DNA of 64,000 bases from Alphaproteobacteria bacterium. Its GTDB lineage: Bacteria > Pseudomonadota > Alphaproteobacteria > Rhizobiales > Xanthobacteraceae. Below are positions 26,278-35,314 of this stretch, one piece after another. Made by a program: the position numbers and the translations under genes. The stretch spans positions 44,251 through 108,250 of the forward strand of contig VGEP01000014.1 in the NCBI GenBank assembly GCA_016869215.1, written 5' to 3'. Below the pieces are notes generated by a model. The model made no database searches, was not told the origin of the DNA, and saw only the letters and a program-made list of their open reading frames with translations. Position 1 is the first letter of the stretch. Each line of letters begins with the position of its first letter.

Positions 26278-27636
26278 ATGAAGCGTGCAAAGAAGAAGGT
26301 CGCCAAGAAGACTGCCAAGAAGACTGCCAAGAAGGCGGCGAAGAAGGTCGTCAGGGCCAAGGCCGCAAAGCCCGCGAAGAAGTCAGCCCCCAAGAAACCG
26401 GCCGTGAAGCGGTCCGCCCCTGCGGGCGCGAACGGCATCGTGACGTGGAATTTCAAGCAACTGTCGCACAACCTGCTCGGCGGCTTCGGCGGCATGGGCG
26501 AAGGCATGTCGATCCAGATCGCGCCCGACGGCCGCCGCATCCTGTGGCTTGCGCACGAAAGCGCGCCGAAGAATTTCACCGCGGTCGACGTCTCCGATCC
26601 GCGCAAGCCCAAGGTGGTGTGCCAGACCGACCTGCCGACCAGCCACATGCGCTCGAACTCGCTGGAGACCTGCGGGAACATCATGGCGGTCGCCTACCAG
26701 ACCCAGAAGAAGGGCCAGCAGCCGGCCGGCATGGAATTGTTCGACATCTCCAAGCCCGAGAACCCGAAATCGATCGCGTTCTACGACTGCTCGGGCCCGC
26801 ATTCGCGTGGTGTGCACCAGCTCTGGTTCTGCGACGGCGAATACGTCCACATGGCGTCCAGTTCGGCGGACTTCGTGCCGACACATCCGCAGGACGATCA
26901 GTTCTACCGCATCATCGACGTGCGCAATCCGTCGAAGCCCACGGAAGTCGGCCGCTGGCACATGCCGGGCACCAAGCAGGGCGACAACGTGATGCCGCCG
27001 CCGCGCCATCCGCTCGACAAGGGCTACCGCGCGCACAACTGCAACGTCTATCCGCAGCGCCCGGACCGCTGCTATCTCGCCTATATCGACGGCGGGATGC
27101 ACGTGCTCGACATCTCGGACAAGGCGAACCCGAAGCGCATCTCGTCCTGGACCAACTCGCCGCCCTACACCGGCTTCATGCACACGGTGGTGCCGCTGTT
27201 CGACCGCGGCCTGATGCTGGTGACCGACGAGTCGACCGAAAACAACGCCAAGGACTGGCCGAAGCTCGTCTGGATTCTCGACGCCCGCGACGAGACCAAT
27301 CTCGTTCCGATCGCGACCTGCCCGCTGCCCGACCACACGGCCTACTCCTCGCGCGGACGTTTCGGCGCACACAACATCCACGAGAACGTACCGCTGCCGA
27401 CCTGCTGGCAGTCCGACCAGATCGTGGTCGGGACGTTCTTCAACGGCGGGCTGCGGGCGTTCGACATCTCCAACCCGTACCGGCCGGAAGCGGTTGCGAC
27501 GTTCGTGCCGCCGCCGGCGCCCGGTGCGCCGACCGGCACGACGCAGATCAACGACGTGTTCATCGACGAACGCGAGGTGGTGTACTGCGTCGACCGCCAC
27601 ATCGGCGGGCTGTACTGCCTGGAGATGGATTTCTGA
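26278..27636 (+). CDS. LVIvd-repeat (beta-propeller-like) protein with Lys/Ala-rich N-terminal tail
   Basis: A 452-residue protein of unknown function. Residues 2-50 are a lysine/alanine-rich tail built on repeats of AKKTAKK type, like histone-H1-like or DNA-binding tails. The rest is a propeller of LVIvd-type repeats, recognisable by recurring blades ending VDVSDPRKPK, FDISKPENPK, IDVRNPSKPT, LDISDKANPK and FDISNPYRPE. No signal peptide or membrane helix is seen, unlike many LVIvd proteins, which are exported. The coding DNA of the tail has short 12-base repeats. It is preceded by a 199-base gap with a terminator and a repeat. Confidence 0.85.
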   Translation: MKRAKKKVAKKTAKKTAKKAAKKVVRAKAAKPAKKSAPKKPAVKRSAPAGANGIVTWNFKQLSHNLLGGFGGMGEGMSIQIAPDGRRILWLAHESAPKNFTAVDVSDPRKPKVVCQTDLPTSHMRSNSLETCGNIMAVAYQTQKKGQQPAGMELFDISKPENPKSIAFYDCSGPHSRGVHQLWFCDGEYVHMASSSADFVPTHPQDDQFYRIIDVRNPSKPTEVGRWHMPGTKQGDNVMPPPRHPLDKGYRAHNCNVYPQRPDRCYLAYIDGGMHVLDISDKANPKRISSWTNSPPYTGFMHTVVPLFDRGLMLVTDESTENNAKDWPKLVWILDARDETNLVPIATCPLPDHTAYSSRGRFGAHNIHENVPLPTCWQSDQIVVGTFFNGGLRAFDISNPYRPEAVATFVPPPAPGAPTGTTQINDVFIDEREVVYCVDRHIGGLYCLEMDF

Positions 27637-27648
27637 GTTTGCCGCTTG

Positions 27649-27767
27649 TGTCCCGGACGCGGTGCAGCGTGAAACGATGCACCGCAGATCCGGGACCCCG
27701 GTTTGTGCAAGGTAGCTGGGTCCCGGGTCTGCAGCGCACCACTGCGTGCTGCGCTGCGCCCGGGACA
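27649..27767. repeat. Palindromic intergenic repeat (family A, copy 2)
   Basis: A 119-base imperfect palindrome beginning TGTCCCGGACGCGGTGCAGC and ending GCGCCCGGGACA. The inner segment GATCCGGGACCCCGGTT is shared with copy 1 at 12324. It lies between the LVIvd gene and the CobW-type gene. Confidence 0.8.
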
Positions 27768-27822
27768 CGCGCATCTGGGCACCCTACTCCAACGTCCCGG
27801 CGTCCTCATCTAAATTAAACGT

Positions 27823-28878
27823 ATGACCGACAGCACCATCCTCGATCTCTTCCCCTCCGCTTCCGCGAGCCGCTTCGGGCGGCGGCAGAAGCGCGCGCGG
27901 GGATCGCGACTGCCGGTCACCATCGTCTCGGGCTTCCTCGGCGCGGGCAAGACCACGCTGGTGCAGCGATTCCTCAAGACGCCGGAGGGCCGCGGCACCG
28001 CGCTGGTCGTCAACGAATTCGGCTCGGTCGGCATCGATGACGCACTACTGCGCTCGAGCGCCGACGAGGTGACGCTGCTCGGCAACGGCTGCATCTGCTG
28101 CAACACGCGCTCCGACCTGCAGATCGCGCTGCGCCGCCTGGTCGCTGACCGCGACCGCGGCAAGATCCCGCATTTCGGCCGCGTGCTGATCGAAACCAGC
28201 GGGCTCGCCGATCTCAGCCCGATCCTTCAGACCTTCGCAACCGACCGCGCACTTGGCGGCGAATTCGCAATCGAGGTGGTGCTGACCGTGGTCGACGCGG
28301 TTAACGGCCTGCGCAATCTCGACAAGGCGCCCGAGGCGCGGCGGCAGGCGATCCTCGCCGACCGCATCGTGGTGTCGAAGACCGACGTCGCCGATGCGGC
28401 GACGACGAAGAAGCTCATCGCGCGGCTGAAGGCGCTCAATCCGCGCGCCGCCATCGACACCGCGGTGTCCGGCGACATCGACCCGAAGGTGCTGATCGAT
28501 TCCGGCGAGGGCCCGCCGATCGCGCCGCGCACCGGCTTCGTCGCCGAGGCCTCACACAGCGACGGCATTTCGAGCTTCGTCATGCGCGACGACAAGCCGG
28601 TCGACTGGCCGGTGTTCCTGCGCGCGGTTCACACGCTGATCGCGCTGCGCGGGCCGGACCTGCTGCGGATCAAGGGACTTTTGAATCTCGCCGGCTCGAA
28701 AGGCCCCGTTGTGTTCCAGGCGGTGCAGCACCTGATCCATCCGCCGGTCGAGCTTGGCGAATGGCCCGACAAGGACCGCTCGACGCGGCTGGTGTTCATC
28801 ACCCGCGGCGTGAGCGAGGCACAGGTGCGCGCGCTGTTCGAGGCCTGCAACGCGCTGGGCTACGTCAGCGGAGAGTAA
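27823..28878 (+). CDS. CobW/COG0523-family GTPase (metallochaperone-like)
   Basis: G3E-family P-loop GTPase of 351 aa. Walker A is GFLGAGKTT (37-45), switch region VNEFGSVGID (about 63-72), metal-binding CxCC motif Cys90-Ile-Cys92-Cys93 and Walker B-like LIETSGLAD. A CobW C-terminal domain begins at about 240 (ISSFVMRDD). Members move or insert metals (Co, Zn, Fe). Its position 117 bases before a molybdenum hydroxylase operon raises the possibility of a role in maturing that enzyme; this is inference only. No zinc-responsive operator is evident upstream. Confidence 0.88.
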   Translation: MTDSTILDLFPSASASRFGRRQKRARGSRLPVTIVSGFLGAGKTTLVQRFLKTPEGRGTALVVNEFGSVGIDDALLRSSADEVTLLGNGCICCNTRSDLQIALRRLVADRDRGKIPHFGRVLIETSGLADLSPILQTFATDRALGGEFAIEVVLTVVDAVNGLRNLDKAPEARRQAILADRIVVSKTDVADAATTKKLIARLKALNPRAAIDTAVSGDIDPKVLIDSGEGPPIAPRTGFVAEASHSDGISSFVMRDDKPVDWPVFLRAVHTLIALRGPDLLRIKGLLNLAGSKGPVVFQAVQHLIHPPVELGEWPDKDRSTRLVFITRGVSEAQVRALFEACNALGYVSGE

Positions 28879-28995
28879 GACCCGCATTGCGGCGCGATGC
28901 AGCGCGCACCGGCATACCGCCGGCGCACCCCCCGTTCCCCGCCCCGACCGTTTGAACTAGTCTAATCCCAAACAATTTCTTGGGAGGTCGCCGCC

Positions 28996-29460
28996 ATGGC
29001 CCAGTTCACGCTCACCGTGAACGGCAAGACGCACACCGTCGATGCCGATCCGGACATGCCGCTGCTCTATGCGCTCAAGAACGACATCGGGCTGAACAAC
29101 CCGCAGTTCGGCTGCGGGCTGGCGCAATGCGGCGCATGCACCGTGCACATGGACGGCCAGCCCATCCGCTCCTGCATCACGCCGATTTCGTCGGTCGGCA
29201 ACGCCAGGGTCGTGACGCTGTCCGGGCTGGGCACGCCGGAGAAGCCACATCCGCTCCAGACCGCCTATGTCGAGGAGCAGGTGACGCAGTGCGGCTACTG
29301 CATCAACGGCTGGATCATGACCGCGGCCGCGTTCCTCGCGCGCAAGAAAAAGCCGACCGACGCCGAGATCAAGGAGGCTCTGGACGGGCTCAAGTGCCGC
29401 TGCGGCACCCACATGAACATCATGCGCGCGGTCAAGCGCGCGGCGTCGATGATGGGTTGA
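28996..29460 (+). CDS. (2Fe-2S)-binding subunit of a molybdenum hydroxylase (IorA-like)
   Basis: Small subunit of 154 aa that passes electrons from a molybdopterin subunit. The plant-type ferredoxin domain has CGLAQCGACTVH (first cluster, about 38-49). The alpha-helical [2Fe-2S] domain has QCGYCINGW (about 98-106) and KCRCGTHMNI (about 134-143). This two-subunit arrangement without an FAD subunit matches isoquinoline 1-oxidoreductase and related aldehyde or N-heterocycle dehydrogenases. The start ATG 28996 follows TTGGGAGGTCGCC. The large subunit is encoded 11 bases downstream. Confidence 0.92.
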   Translation: MAQFTLTVNGKTHTVDADPDMPLLYALKNDIGLNNPQFGCGLAQCGACTVHMDGQPIRSCITPISSVGNARVVTLSGLGTPEKPHPLQTAYVEEQVTQCGYCINGWIMTAAAFLARKKKPTDAEIKEALDGLKCRCGTHMNIMRAVKRAASMMG

Positions 29461-29471
29461 GGGAGGCCTAC

Positions 29472-31760
29472 ATGAACAGCATCGACAAGCCATCGCATTT
29501 CTCCCGTCGCTCGCTGCTGAAGGGCGCAGGCGCGCTCGTCGTCTCGATCGGCGCGCCGGTCGGCGCGGAGGCTCTGTTTGCGCTGAACTCGGCCTTCGCC
29601 GCCGCGACGCCGCGCAAGCCGCCGCTCGTGCCAGACCAATTGTCGTCCTACATCGCGGTCGGCGCCGACGGCACGGTGTCGGCGTTCTTCGGCAAGATGG
29701 ACATGGGTCAGGGGCTTTACGTCTCCATCGGCCAGATCGTCGCCGAAGAGCTCGACGTGAGGTTCGAGGCGGTGAAGGTCTTCATGGCCGACACCCGCAC
29801 CAGCGTGAACCAGGGCGGCGCGTCGGGCTCGACCGGCATCCAGCGCGGCGGCGTGCAGATGCGCGCGGCCGCGGCCGAGGCCCGGCGTGTGCTGGTGGAG
29901 ATGGCGGCCGAGAAGCTCGACACACCGGCCGACCAGTTGATCGTGGTCGACGGCGTCGTCAGCGCCGCCTTCAACCGCGACAAGAAGACGAGCTACGCCG
30001 AACTGATCGGCGGGCGCCACTTCAACGTCCAGCTCGCCTGGAACAAGCAGATGGGCAACGCCCTCTACGCCCCCGGCAAAGCCAAGCCGAAGGATCACAA
30101 GCAGCACAAGATCGTCGGCAAGCCGATCAAGCGCGCCGACATCGCGCCCAAGGTGTTCTGCCAGGAGCCGTTCGTCACCGACATCAAGGTGCCGAATATG
30201 CTGCACGCGCGGATGCTGCGGCCACCGGTCGCGGGCGCAAGCGTCGTCAGCATCGACGAAGGCTCGATCCGCGATGTGCCCGGCGCGCGCGTGGTGCGCG
30301 AGGGCAACTTCCTCGCCGTCGTCGCCGACAAGGAATGGGATGCGGTCAAGGCGCACGGCAAGCTGAAGGTTCAATGGTCGGATGCAAAGCCGCCGTTTCC
30401 CTCGCAGGACGCGCTCTACGACCACATCCGCAAGGCGCCGGTCCGCAGGCGCGAGGATGTGCGACCGAACGGCAACGTCGACGAAGCGTTCAAGAACGCG
30501 GCGCGCGTGATCGAGGCCGAGTACGAATGGCCGTTCCAGTCGCACGCCTGCATGGGTCCGGCCTGCGCCGTGGTCGAGATCAAGGACGGCCGCGTCGTCT
30601 GCTACACCGGCTCGCAGAAGCCGCATTTCGTGCGCGACGGCCTTGCACGCACGCTCGACGTGAAGCCCGAGACTGTGGACGGCATCTGGGTGGTCGGCCC
30701 CGGCTCCTACGGCCGCAACGACGCCGACGACTGCGCGATGGACACCGCCGTGCTGGCGAAGCTCGCCGGCCGCCCGGTGCGGCTGCAATACACCCGCGAC
30801 CAGGGCACCGGCTGGGACCCCAAGGGCCCGGCCTCGATCCACAAGGCCCGCGCCGCGGTCGACGCGTCCGGCAAGGTGGTCGCCTACGAGTTCCTGAGCA
30901 AGGGCTTTTCGCGCATCGACGTCGGCACCAACGGCAGCCGGCCGGAGGACACGCTCGCCGGCCACTTCCGCGGCGTGCCGTTGCGCGTCGCCGACAATTT
31001 CGGCGTGCCGGCGGAATCCTACGGCTTCGACCATAAGCGCACGGCGTGGGAGACCATCGCGCCGTTTCTCGACCGCTCTTCGCCGCTGCGCGGCGCGCAT
31101 CTGCGCGACCCCGTGGGGCCGCAAATCCACTTCGCGAGCGAGTCGTTCATGGACGAAGTCGCGCACGCCATCGGCGTCGATCCGATCGAACTGCGCCTGC
31201 GCCACGTTCGCGATCCGCGCGACGCTGCGGTGCTGCGCGCCGCCGCCGAGAAGTCGGGATGGAAGCCCCGCACCGGCCCGCAGCGACAGTCGGGCAATAC
31301 GGTCAACGGCCGCGGCGTGGCTTATTCGCAGCGCAACGGCACCACCTGCGCCATCGTCGCCGAGGTCGAAATCGACTGCACCAGCGGCAAGATCTGGGCG
31401 CGCAAGTTCACGGTGGCGCACGACTGCGGCCAGATCGTCAACCCGGACGGCCTCGTGCACACCATCGAGGGCAACATCATCCAGGGCATCAGCCGCACGC
31501 TGTGGGAAGAGGTGAAGTTCGATTCAAAGAACGTCACCAGCGTCGACTGGCTGACCTATCCGATCCTGGAGATCGGCGACGCGCCGGAGGCCATCGACTG
31601 CGTGCTGATCAACCGGCCCGAGCGCGTGCCGACCGGCGCGGGCGAGCCGTCGATCCGGCCGGTCGCCGCAGCCATCGCCAACGCCATCTTCGACGCCACC
31701 GGCGTGCGGCTGCGCCGCGTGCCGTTCTCGCCGGACAAGGTGAAAAGCGCGCTGTCGTGA
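29472..31760 (+). CDS. Molybdopterin-binding large subunit (IorB-like), Tat-exported
   Basis: A 762-residue aldehyde-oxidase/xanthine-dehydrogenase-family subunit that carries the Mo-cytosine dinucleotide cofactor. The Tat signal SRRSLLKGAGALVVSIG is at about 11-27, so the enzyme works folded in the periplasm. The family pattern GKMDMGQGLYVSIGQIVAEEL is at about 76-96, and the late GAGEPSIRPVAAAI block holds the usual catalytic Glu. It forms an operon with the iron-sulfur subunit. Substrates in this class are aldehydes or N-heteroaromatics; which one cannot be told. Confidence 0.92.
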   Translation: MNSIDKPSHFSRRSLLKGAGALVVSIGAPVGAEALFALNSAFAAATPRKPPLVPDQLSSYIAVGADGTVSAFFGKMDMGQGLYVSIGQIVAEELDVRFEAVKVFMADTRTSVNQGGASGSTGIQRGGVQMRAAAAEARRVLVEMAAEKLDTPADQLIVVDGVVSAAFNRDKKTSYAELIGGRHFNVQLAWNKQMGNALYAPGKAKPKDHKQHKIVGKPIKRADIAPKVFCQEPFVTDIKVPNMLHARMLRPPVAGASVVSIDEGSIRDVPGARVVREGNFLAVVADKEWDAVKAHGKLKVQWSDAKPPFPSQDALYDHIRKAPVRRREDVRPNGNVDEAFKNAARVIEAEYEWPFQSHACMGPACAVVEIKDGRVVCYTGSQKPHFVRDGLARTLDVKPETVDGIWVVGPGSYGRNDADDCAMDTAVLAKLAGRPVRLQYTRDQGTGWDPKGPASIHKARAAVDASGKVVAYEFLSKGFSRIDVGTNGSRPEDTLAGHFRGVPLRVADNFGVPAESYGFDHKRTAWETIAPFLDRSSPLRGAHLRDPVGPQIHFASESFMDEVAHAIGVDPIELRLRHVRDPRDAAVLRAAAEKSGWKPRTGPQRQSGNTVNGRGVAYSQRNGTTCAIVAEVEIDCTSGKIWARKFTVAHDCGQIVNPDGLVHTIEGNIIQGISRTLWEEVKFDSKNVTSVDWLTYPILEIGDAPEAIDCVLINRPERVPTGAGEPSIRPVAAAIANAIFDATGVRLRRVPFSPDKVKSALS

Positions 31761-31801
31761 GCTACAAACGAATCCCAATTCCGCAATGAGGACCATAAGC
31801 A

Positions 31802-32530
31802 ATGGCTGAAATCAGAGTGCCGTACCAGTACGATGGCCGTCAGTTCGAAGGCATGATCGTCTGCGACGACAGCGTCTCGGGCAAGCGCCCGGCGATCTTC
31901 ATGCAACCCGACTGGAAGGGCGTCGATTCCGACACCGTCAAGACCGCGCGCGCCGCTGCCGGCAAGGATCTTGTGGTCCTGATGGCGGACATGTTCGGCA
32001 AAGGCTACGGCGACAAGCCGAAGTCCCGCGACGAACTCATGAAGGGCATGCGGGCGGTGCACACCAATCTGCCCTTCACGCTCGGCTGCGGCGCCGCCGC
32101 CTACCAGGCGCTGGTGGCGGAGGCCGACAAGCGCGGCCTGATCGACACCGCGAAGAAGGCTGCGATCGGCTATTGCGCCGGCGGCGGCTTTGCGCTGGAG
32201 CAGGCGCGCACCGGCGCCGACTTCAAGGCGGTGGTCGTGTTCCACGTCACCAACCCAAACCCGGTCGTCGCAGGGACACCGTGCAACATCAAGGGCCGGG
32301 TGCTGGCGGTCCATGGCGGCGCCGATCCGACGACGCCAAAGGCGAAGATGGACGCGCTGGAGGACGAACTGACCAAGGCCAAGGTCGACTGGCACATTGT
32401 GACCTTCGGCCGCGGCGTGCATTCGTTCTGCGATCCGACCGCCAACGTGCCGGGGCAGGCGATGTACGACGAGAAGCTCTGCCGCACGTCCTACATGCTG
32501 ATGCGGGATTTCTTCGCCGAGACGTTGTGA
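31802..32530 (+). CDS. Dienelactone hydrolase family protein
   Basis: Alpha/beta hydrolase of 242 aa. The Cys nucleophile is in GYCAGGG (Cys125), the acid in HGGADPTTP (about 178-186) and the His in FGRGVHSFC (about 204-212). A Cys nucleophile rather than Ser is the mark of true dienelactone hydrolases, which open lactones from chlorocatechol or related ring cleavage. The ATG at 31802 starts 41 bases after the molybdenum subunit stop, so it is likely in the same transcript. It ends 13 bases before the convergent MetF-like gene. Confidence 0.88.
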   Translation: MAEIRVPYQYDGRQFEGMIVCDDSVSGKRPAIFMQPDWKGVDSDTVKTARAAAGKDLVVLMADMFGKGYGDKPKSRDELMKGMRAVHTNLPFTLGCGAAAYQALVAEADKRGLIDTAKKAAIGYCAGGGFALEQARTGADFKAVVVFHVTNPNPVVAGTPCNIKGRVLAVHGGADPTTPKAKMDALEDELTKAKVDWHIVTFGRGVHSFCDPTANVPGQAMYDEKLCRTSYMLMRDFFAETL

Positions 32531-32543
32531 GGCTGGGACTCGG

Positions 32544-33443
32544 TTACTTCGCCCGCTTCAAACCCGCCGCATCGCGGATCACGTCCGCGATTGCGGCCTC
32601 GTTGCTGGGCGCCATGATGTGGACGCCGGCCACGCCGGAGATCGCTGCAAGTTCGCGCATAAGTTCGAGGCAGAGCTTGCGGCCCTCCGCCGCCGGATCG
32701 GACGCAGCCTCAAGCCGTTCGACCGCCGTATCGGGAATGATCGTGCCGTAGAGCTTCTCGCGCATCCAGCGCGCCGACTTCGCCGAGCGCAGCGGCGAGA
32801 TGCCGATCAGGAACGGCACCTTGATGCCGTGTTCGGCAAGCCGCGCCATGTAACGCCGCACCACGTTCGCATCCATGCAGAACTGGGTCTGCACGAATTC
32901 GCAGCCAGCCGCGAGCTTGGCCGCGAGACTCTTCGGCTCCCAGCCGGCGGGAGGGTCGATCGGCACGTCGGCGGCGGCGATGAAGAACTCGGCTTTGCCG
33001 CCAACCTTGCGTCCGGTCGGAAGCTCGCCCTTGTCGCGCAGCGCGACCGCCACCGCCGTCAGCGCCGCGGTATCGTAGTCGAACACCGGCTTGGCGTCGG
33101 GCTGGTCACCCTGCTTCGGGTCGTCGCCCTTGAGCAGCAGCAGATTGCGGATGCCGAGCGCCGCCGCGCCCATCAGTTCGCTTTGCAGCGCGATGCGGTT
33201 TCGGTCGCGGCAGGTCAGTTGAAGGATCGGCTCGATGCCGTTCTGCAGGAGGATCGCAGCCGCTGCGACCGAACCCATGTGCGCGCGGGCGCCGGCGCCG
33301 TCGGTGACGTTGACCGCGTCGGCCAGGCCTTTCAGCGGCGCGGCCTTGGCCAGCAGATCGGCGGCGGCACACGACACCGGCGGCGCGATCTCCGCGGTGA
33401 CGACGAAGCGGCCGGATTGGAGCTTTTCTTTCAGGGTTTCCAC
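32544..33443 (-). CDS. Methylenetetrahydrofolate reductase-like protein
   Basis: TIM-barrel flavoprotein of about 299 aa in the MetF family, reducing methylene-THF to methyl-THF. The active-site Glu is in FVVTAEIAPPV (about 12-22), the FAD-side Asp in LLLLKGDDPKQGD and the Gln in FVQTQFCMD. The GTG at 33443 (VETLKEKLQSGRF) is chosen because the domain begins there; a TTG six codons earlier is also possible. It could be a housekeeping MetF or a catabolic one-carbon enzyme serving the MetE-like transferases of this window. Confidence 0.85.
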   Translation of the reverse strand: METLKEKLQSGRFVVTAEIAPPVSCAAADLLAKAAPLKGLADAVNVTDGAGARAHMGSVAAAAILLQNGIEPILQLTCRDRNRIALQSELMGAAALGIRNLLLLKGDDPKQGDQPDAKPVFDYDTAALTAVAVALRDKGELPTGRKVGGKAEFFIAAADVPIDPPAGWEPKSLAAKLAAGCEFVQTQFCMDANVVRRYMARLAEHGIKVPFLIGISPLRSAKSARWMREKLYGTIIPDTAVERLEAASDPAAEGRKLCLELMRELAAISGVAGVHIMAPSNEAAIADVIRDAAGLKRAK

Positions 33444-33534
33444 GGGGTCGTTGTTCTCCAATTCCCGCCCCGTTTCAAGCCGTGGGCGGCAGTCCCACTT
33501 GGCGCGGGCGCGGCCCACCCGTAGACTCGCCCGT

Positions 33535-34368
33535 ATGCCTTCGATCGCCCGCAGCCTCGACGACGCGCTCGGCGCAATCGCCGACGACTGCGTGCTGGCG
33601 GTGCCGCGCGAAAGCGCGGGCGTGCCGATGGCCGCAACCCGCGCGCTGATCCGGCGCGGAGCGAAACGGCTGCACCTCATCGCGCTGCCGACGTCGAGCC
33701 TGCAGGCCGATCTTCTGATCGGCGCGGGCTGCGTCGAGACGCTGGAAACCTCCGCCGTCAGCCTCGGCGAGTTCGGGTTGGCGCCGCGCTTTACCGCCGC
33801 GATTCTCTCGGGCTCGATCGCGATGAAGGACGCCACCTGCCCTGCGCTGCACGCAGCGTTCCAGGCGTCGGAAAAGGGCGTGCCGTTCATGCCGCTGCGC
33901 GGATTGATCGGCACCGACGTGCTGGCGCGCCGGCCGGACTGGACGGTGATCGACAATCCGTTCGAGCGCAACGCGCCGAATGCGCCAGATCCCATCGTCC
34001 TGCTGCCCGCCATCAGGCCCGACGTGGCGCTGCTCCACGCACCGATGGCGGACCGCGAGGGCAACGTCTGGATCGGCCGCCAGCGCGAACTCGTCACCAT
34101 GGCGCATGCCTCGGAGCGCACCGTCGTGACCGTGGAGAAAATCCACGACGGAAACTTTCTGCAGGATCCCGCGCTCGCGGCCGGTACCCTGCCCGGATTC
34201 TACGTCGATAGCATCGCGGTCGCCGAGCGCGGGGCCTGGCCGCTGCCGTTGCCGGACCATTACGCATGGGACGCGGAGCACCTGAAGGAGTACGCGGCGC
34301 TGGCCGCGACCGACGAGGGATTCGCGCAATATCTCGACCGGTATGTGCATGAGAAGCGAGCGGCGTAG
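33535..34368 (+). CDS. CoA-transferase family subunit A
   Basis: A 277-residue class I CoA-transferase alpha subunit. The nucleotide-like start MPSIARSLDDALGAIADDCVLAV is followed by KRLHLIALPTSS and a C-terminal EKIHDGNFLQDP region. It is encoded with the beta subunit (34421), with a gap of 52 bases. The sequence is nearer to the glutaconate-CoA-transferase/IpdA branch than to 3-oxoadipate CoA-transferase. It is divergent from the MetF-like gene (91 bases). The actual acyl substrate is unknown. Confidence 0.85.
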   Translation: MPSIARSLDDALGAIADDCVLAVPRESAGVPMAATRALIRRGAKRLHLIALPTSSLQADLLIGAGCVETLETSAVSLGEFGLAPRFTAAILSGSIAMKDATCPALHAAFQASEKGVPFMPLRGLIGTDVLARRPDWTVIDNPFERNAPNAPDPIVLLPAIRPDVALLHAPMADREGNVWIGRQRELVTMAHASERTVVTVEKIHDGNFLQDPALAAGTLPGFYVDSIAVAERGAWPLPLPDHYAWDAEHLKEYAALAATDEGFAQYLDRYVHEKRAA

Positions 34369-34420
34369 TTCGTTGGGCACGGTCTCTCCGTTCCCTCCCC
34401 CCTTGAGAGGGAGGTGACCC

Positions 34421-35182
34421 GTGGCTCCCGATCGCCAAGCCAATTTCGAATTCCGCGACGAAGAACTCCTCGCCTCGGTCGTCGCCGACCTGATCGGCGA
34501 CGTGCGGCACGTCGCGGTCGGCAACGCCTCGCCGATCCCGGCCGCAGCCGCGCTGCTCGCCCGCGCACGCGGCAACGGGAGGCCTTACGTCTCGCTGCTC
34601 GGCAGCCAGCGGCACACGTTCTGGACCGACGGCGGGCGCGAATTGTTCGATTGCGCCGGCCAGGGCCGGATCGATGTGTTCTTTCTCTCCGGCGGCGAAA
34701 TCGATGGCGAGGGCAACGTCAACCTCGTGAGCGTCGGCGACCCGGACAGACCCGCAATGCGCTTCCCCGGCTCGTTCGGCTCCTCGTATCTCTATTTCGT
34801 CGTGCCGAAGGTGATCCTGTTCCGCACCGAGCACTCCAAGCGCACGCTGGTGCCCAAGGTCGCCTTCATCAGCGCGCCAGGCGGCAGCGACGACAACGTG
34901 CACCGCACCGGCGGCCCGATTGCGCTGATCACGAACCGCTGCCTGTTCTCGTTCGACCCGGAGCGCCGGCGCTTCCAGCTGGAAAGCGTGCACCCCGGCC
35001 ACACGCTCGCCGAGGTGATCGTCAACACCGGTTTCGAGTTCGAGCGGCCGCCCGACGTACCGGAGACCCCGGCCCCGTCGGCCGAGACTCTGCGGCTGCT
35101 GCGGGAGGTCGTGGCGCCCGAACTGGCCGAGGTCTATCCGCAGTTCGCGGCGCGGGTGTTCGGCGCCGGCAAGTCCGCCTGA
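34421..35182 (+). CDS. CoA-transferase family subunit B, catalytic Glu not evident
   Basis: Beta subunit of 253 aa paired with the gene just upstream. The GTG start at 34421 follows GAGAGGGAGGTGACCC, a strong ribosome site. In class I CoA-transferases the beta subunit usually has the catalytic Glu in an ESG or ENG motif at about residue 50; here the corresponding stretch is YVSLLGSQRHTF with no Glu. Related IpdAB proteins lack this Glu and act as ring-opening hydrolases in steroid degradation, so a hydrolase role is possible. The call of family is firm, the reaction is not. Confidence 0.82.
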   Translation: MAPDRQANFEFRDEELLASVVADLIGDVRHVAVGNASPIPAAAALLARARGNGRPYVSLLGSQRHTFWTDGGRELFDCAGQGRIDVFFLSGGEIDGEGNVNLVSVGDPDRPAMRFPGSFGSSYLYFVVPKVILFRTEHSKRTLVPKVAFISAPGGSDDNVHRTGGPIALITNRCLFSFDPERRRFQLESVHPGHTLAEVIVNTGFEFERPPDVPETPAPSAETLRLLREVVAPELAEVYPQFAARVFGAGKSA

Positions 35183-35227
35183 ACATGTCCGCTTGAAGCC
35201 GTAGCGCAAGCGTGGTTTCTATCCCAA

Positions 35228-35297
35228 TGTCCCGAACCCGAAGTTCGCATGATCGTGCTGCAAACTCGCTCGCGAACTTCGGGTTCAAAATGGGACA
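35228..35297. repeat. Long palindrome E1 (core GAAGTTCGC)
   Basis: Left arm TGTCCCGAACCCGAAGTTCGC and right arm GCGAACTTCGGGTT-caaaat-GGGACA form an inverted repeat of about 20 bp per arm with a 23-base loop. It is followed at once by a second, related palindrome (E2). Confidence 0.75.
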
Positions 35298-35314
35298 CTA
35301 GATTCATGGAGTTG

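Noticed and set aside
26287..26345. Short 12-base repeats considered as a tandem repeat element
   Set aside because: They encode the AKK repeats of the Lys-rich tail in frame, so they are part of the coding sequence.
29295..31460. Minus-strand frame of about 720 codons opposite the molybdenum subunit
   Set aside because: Shadow of a well-supported gene; composition typical of an antisense reading.
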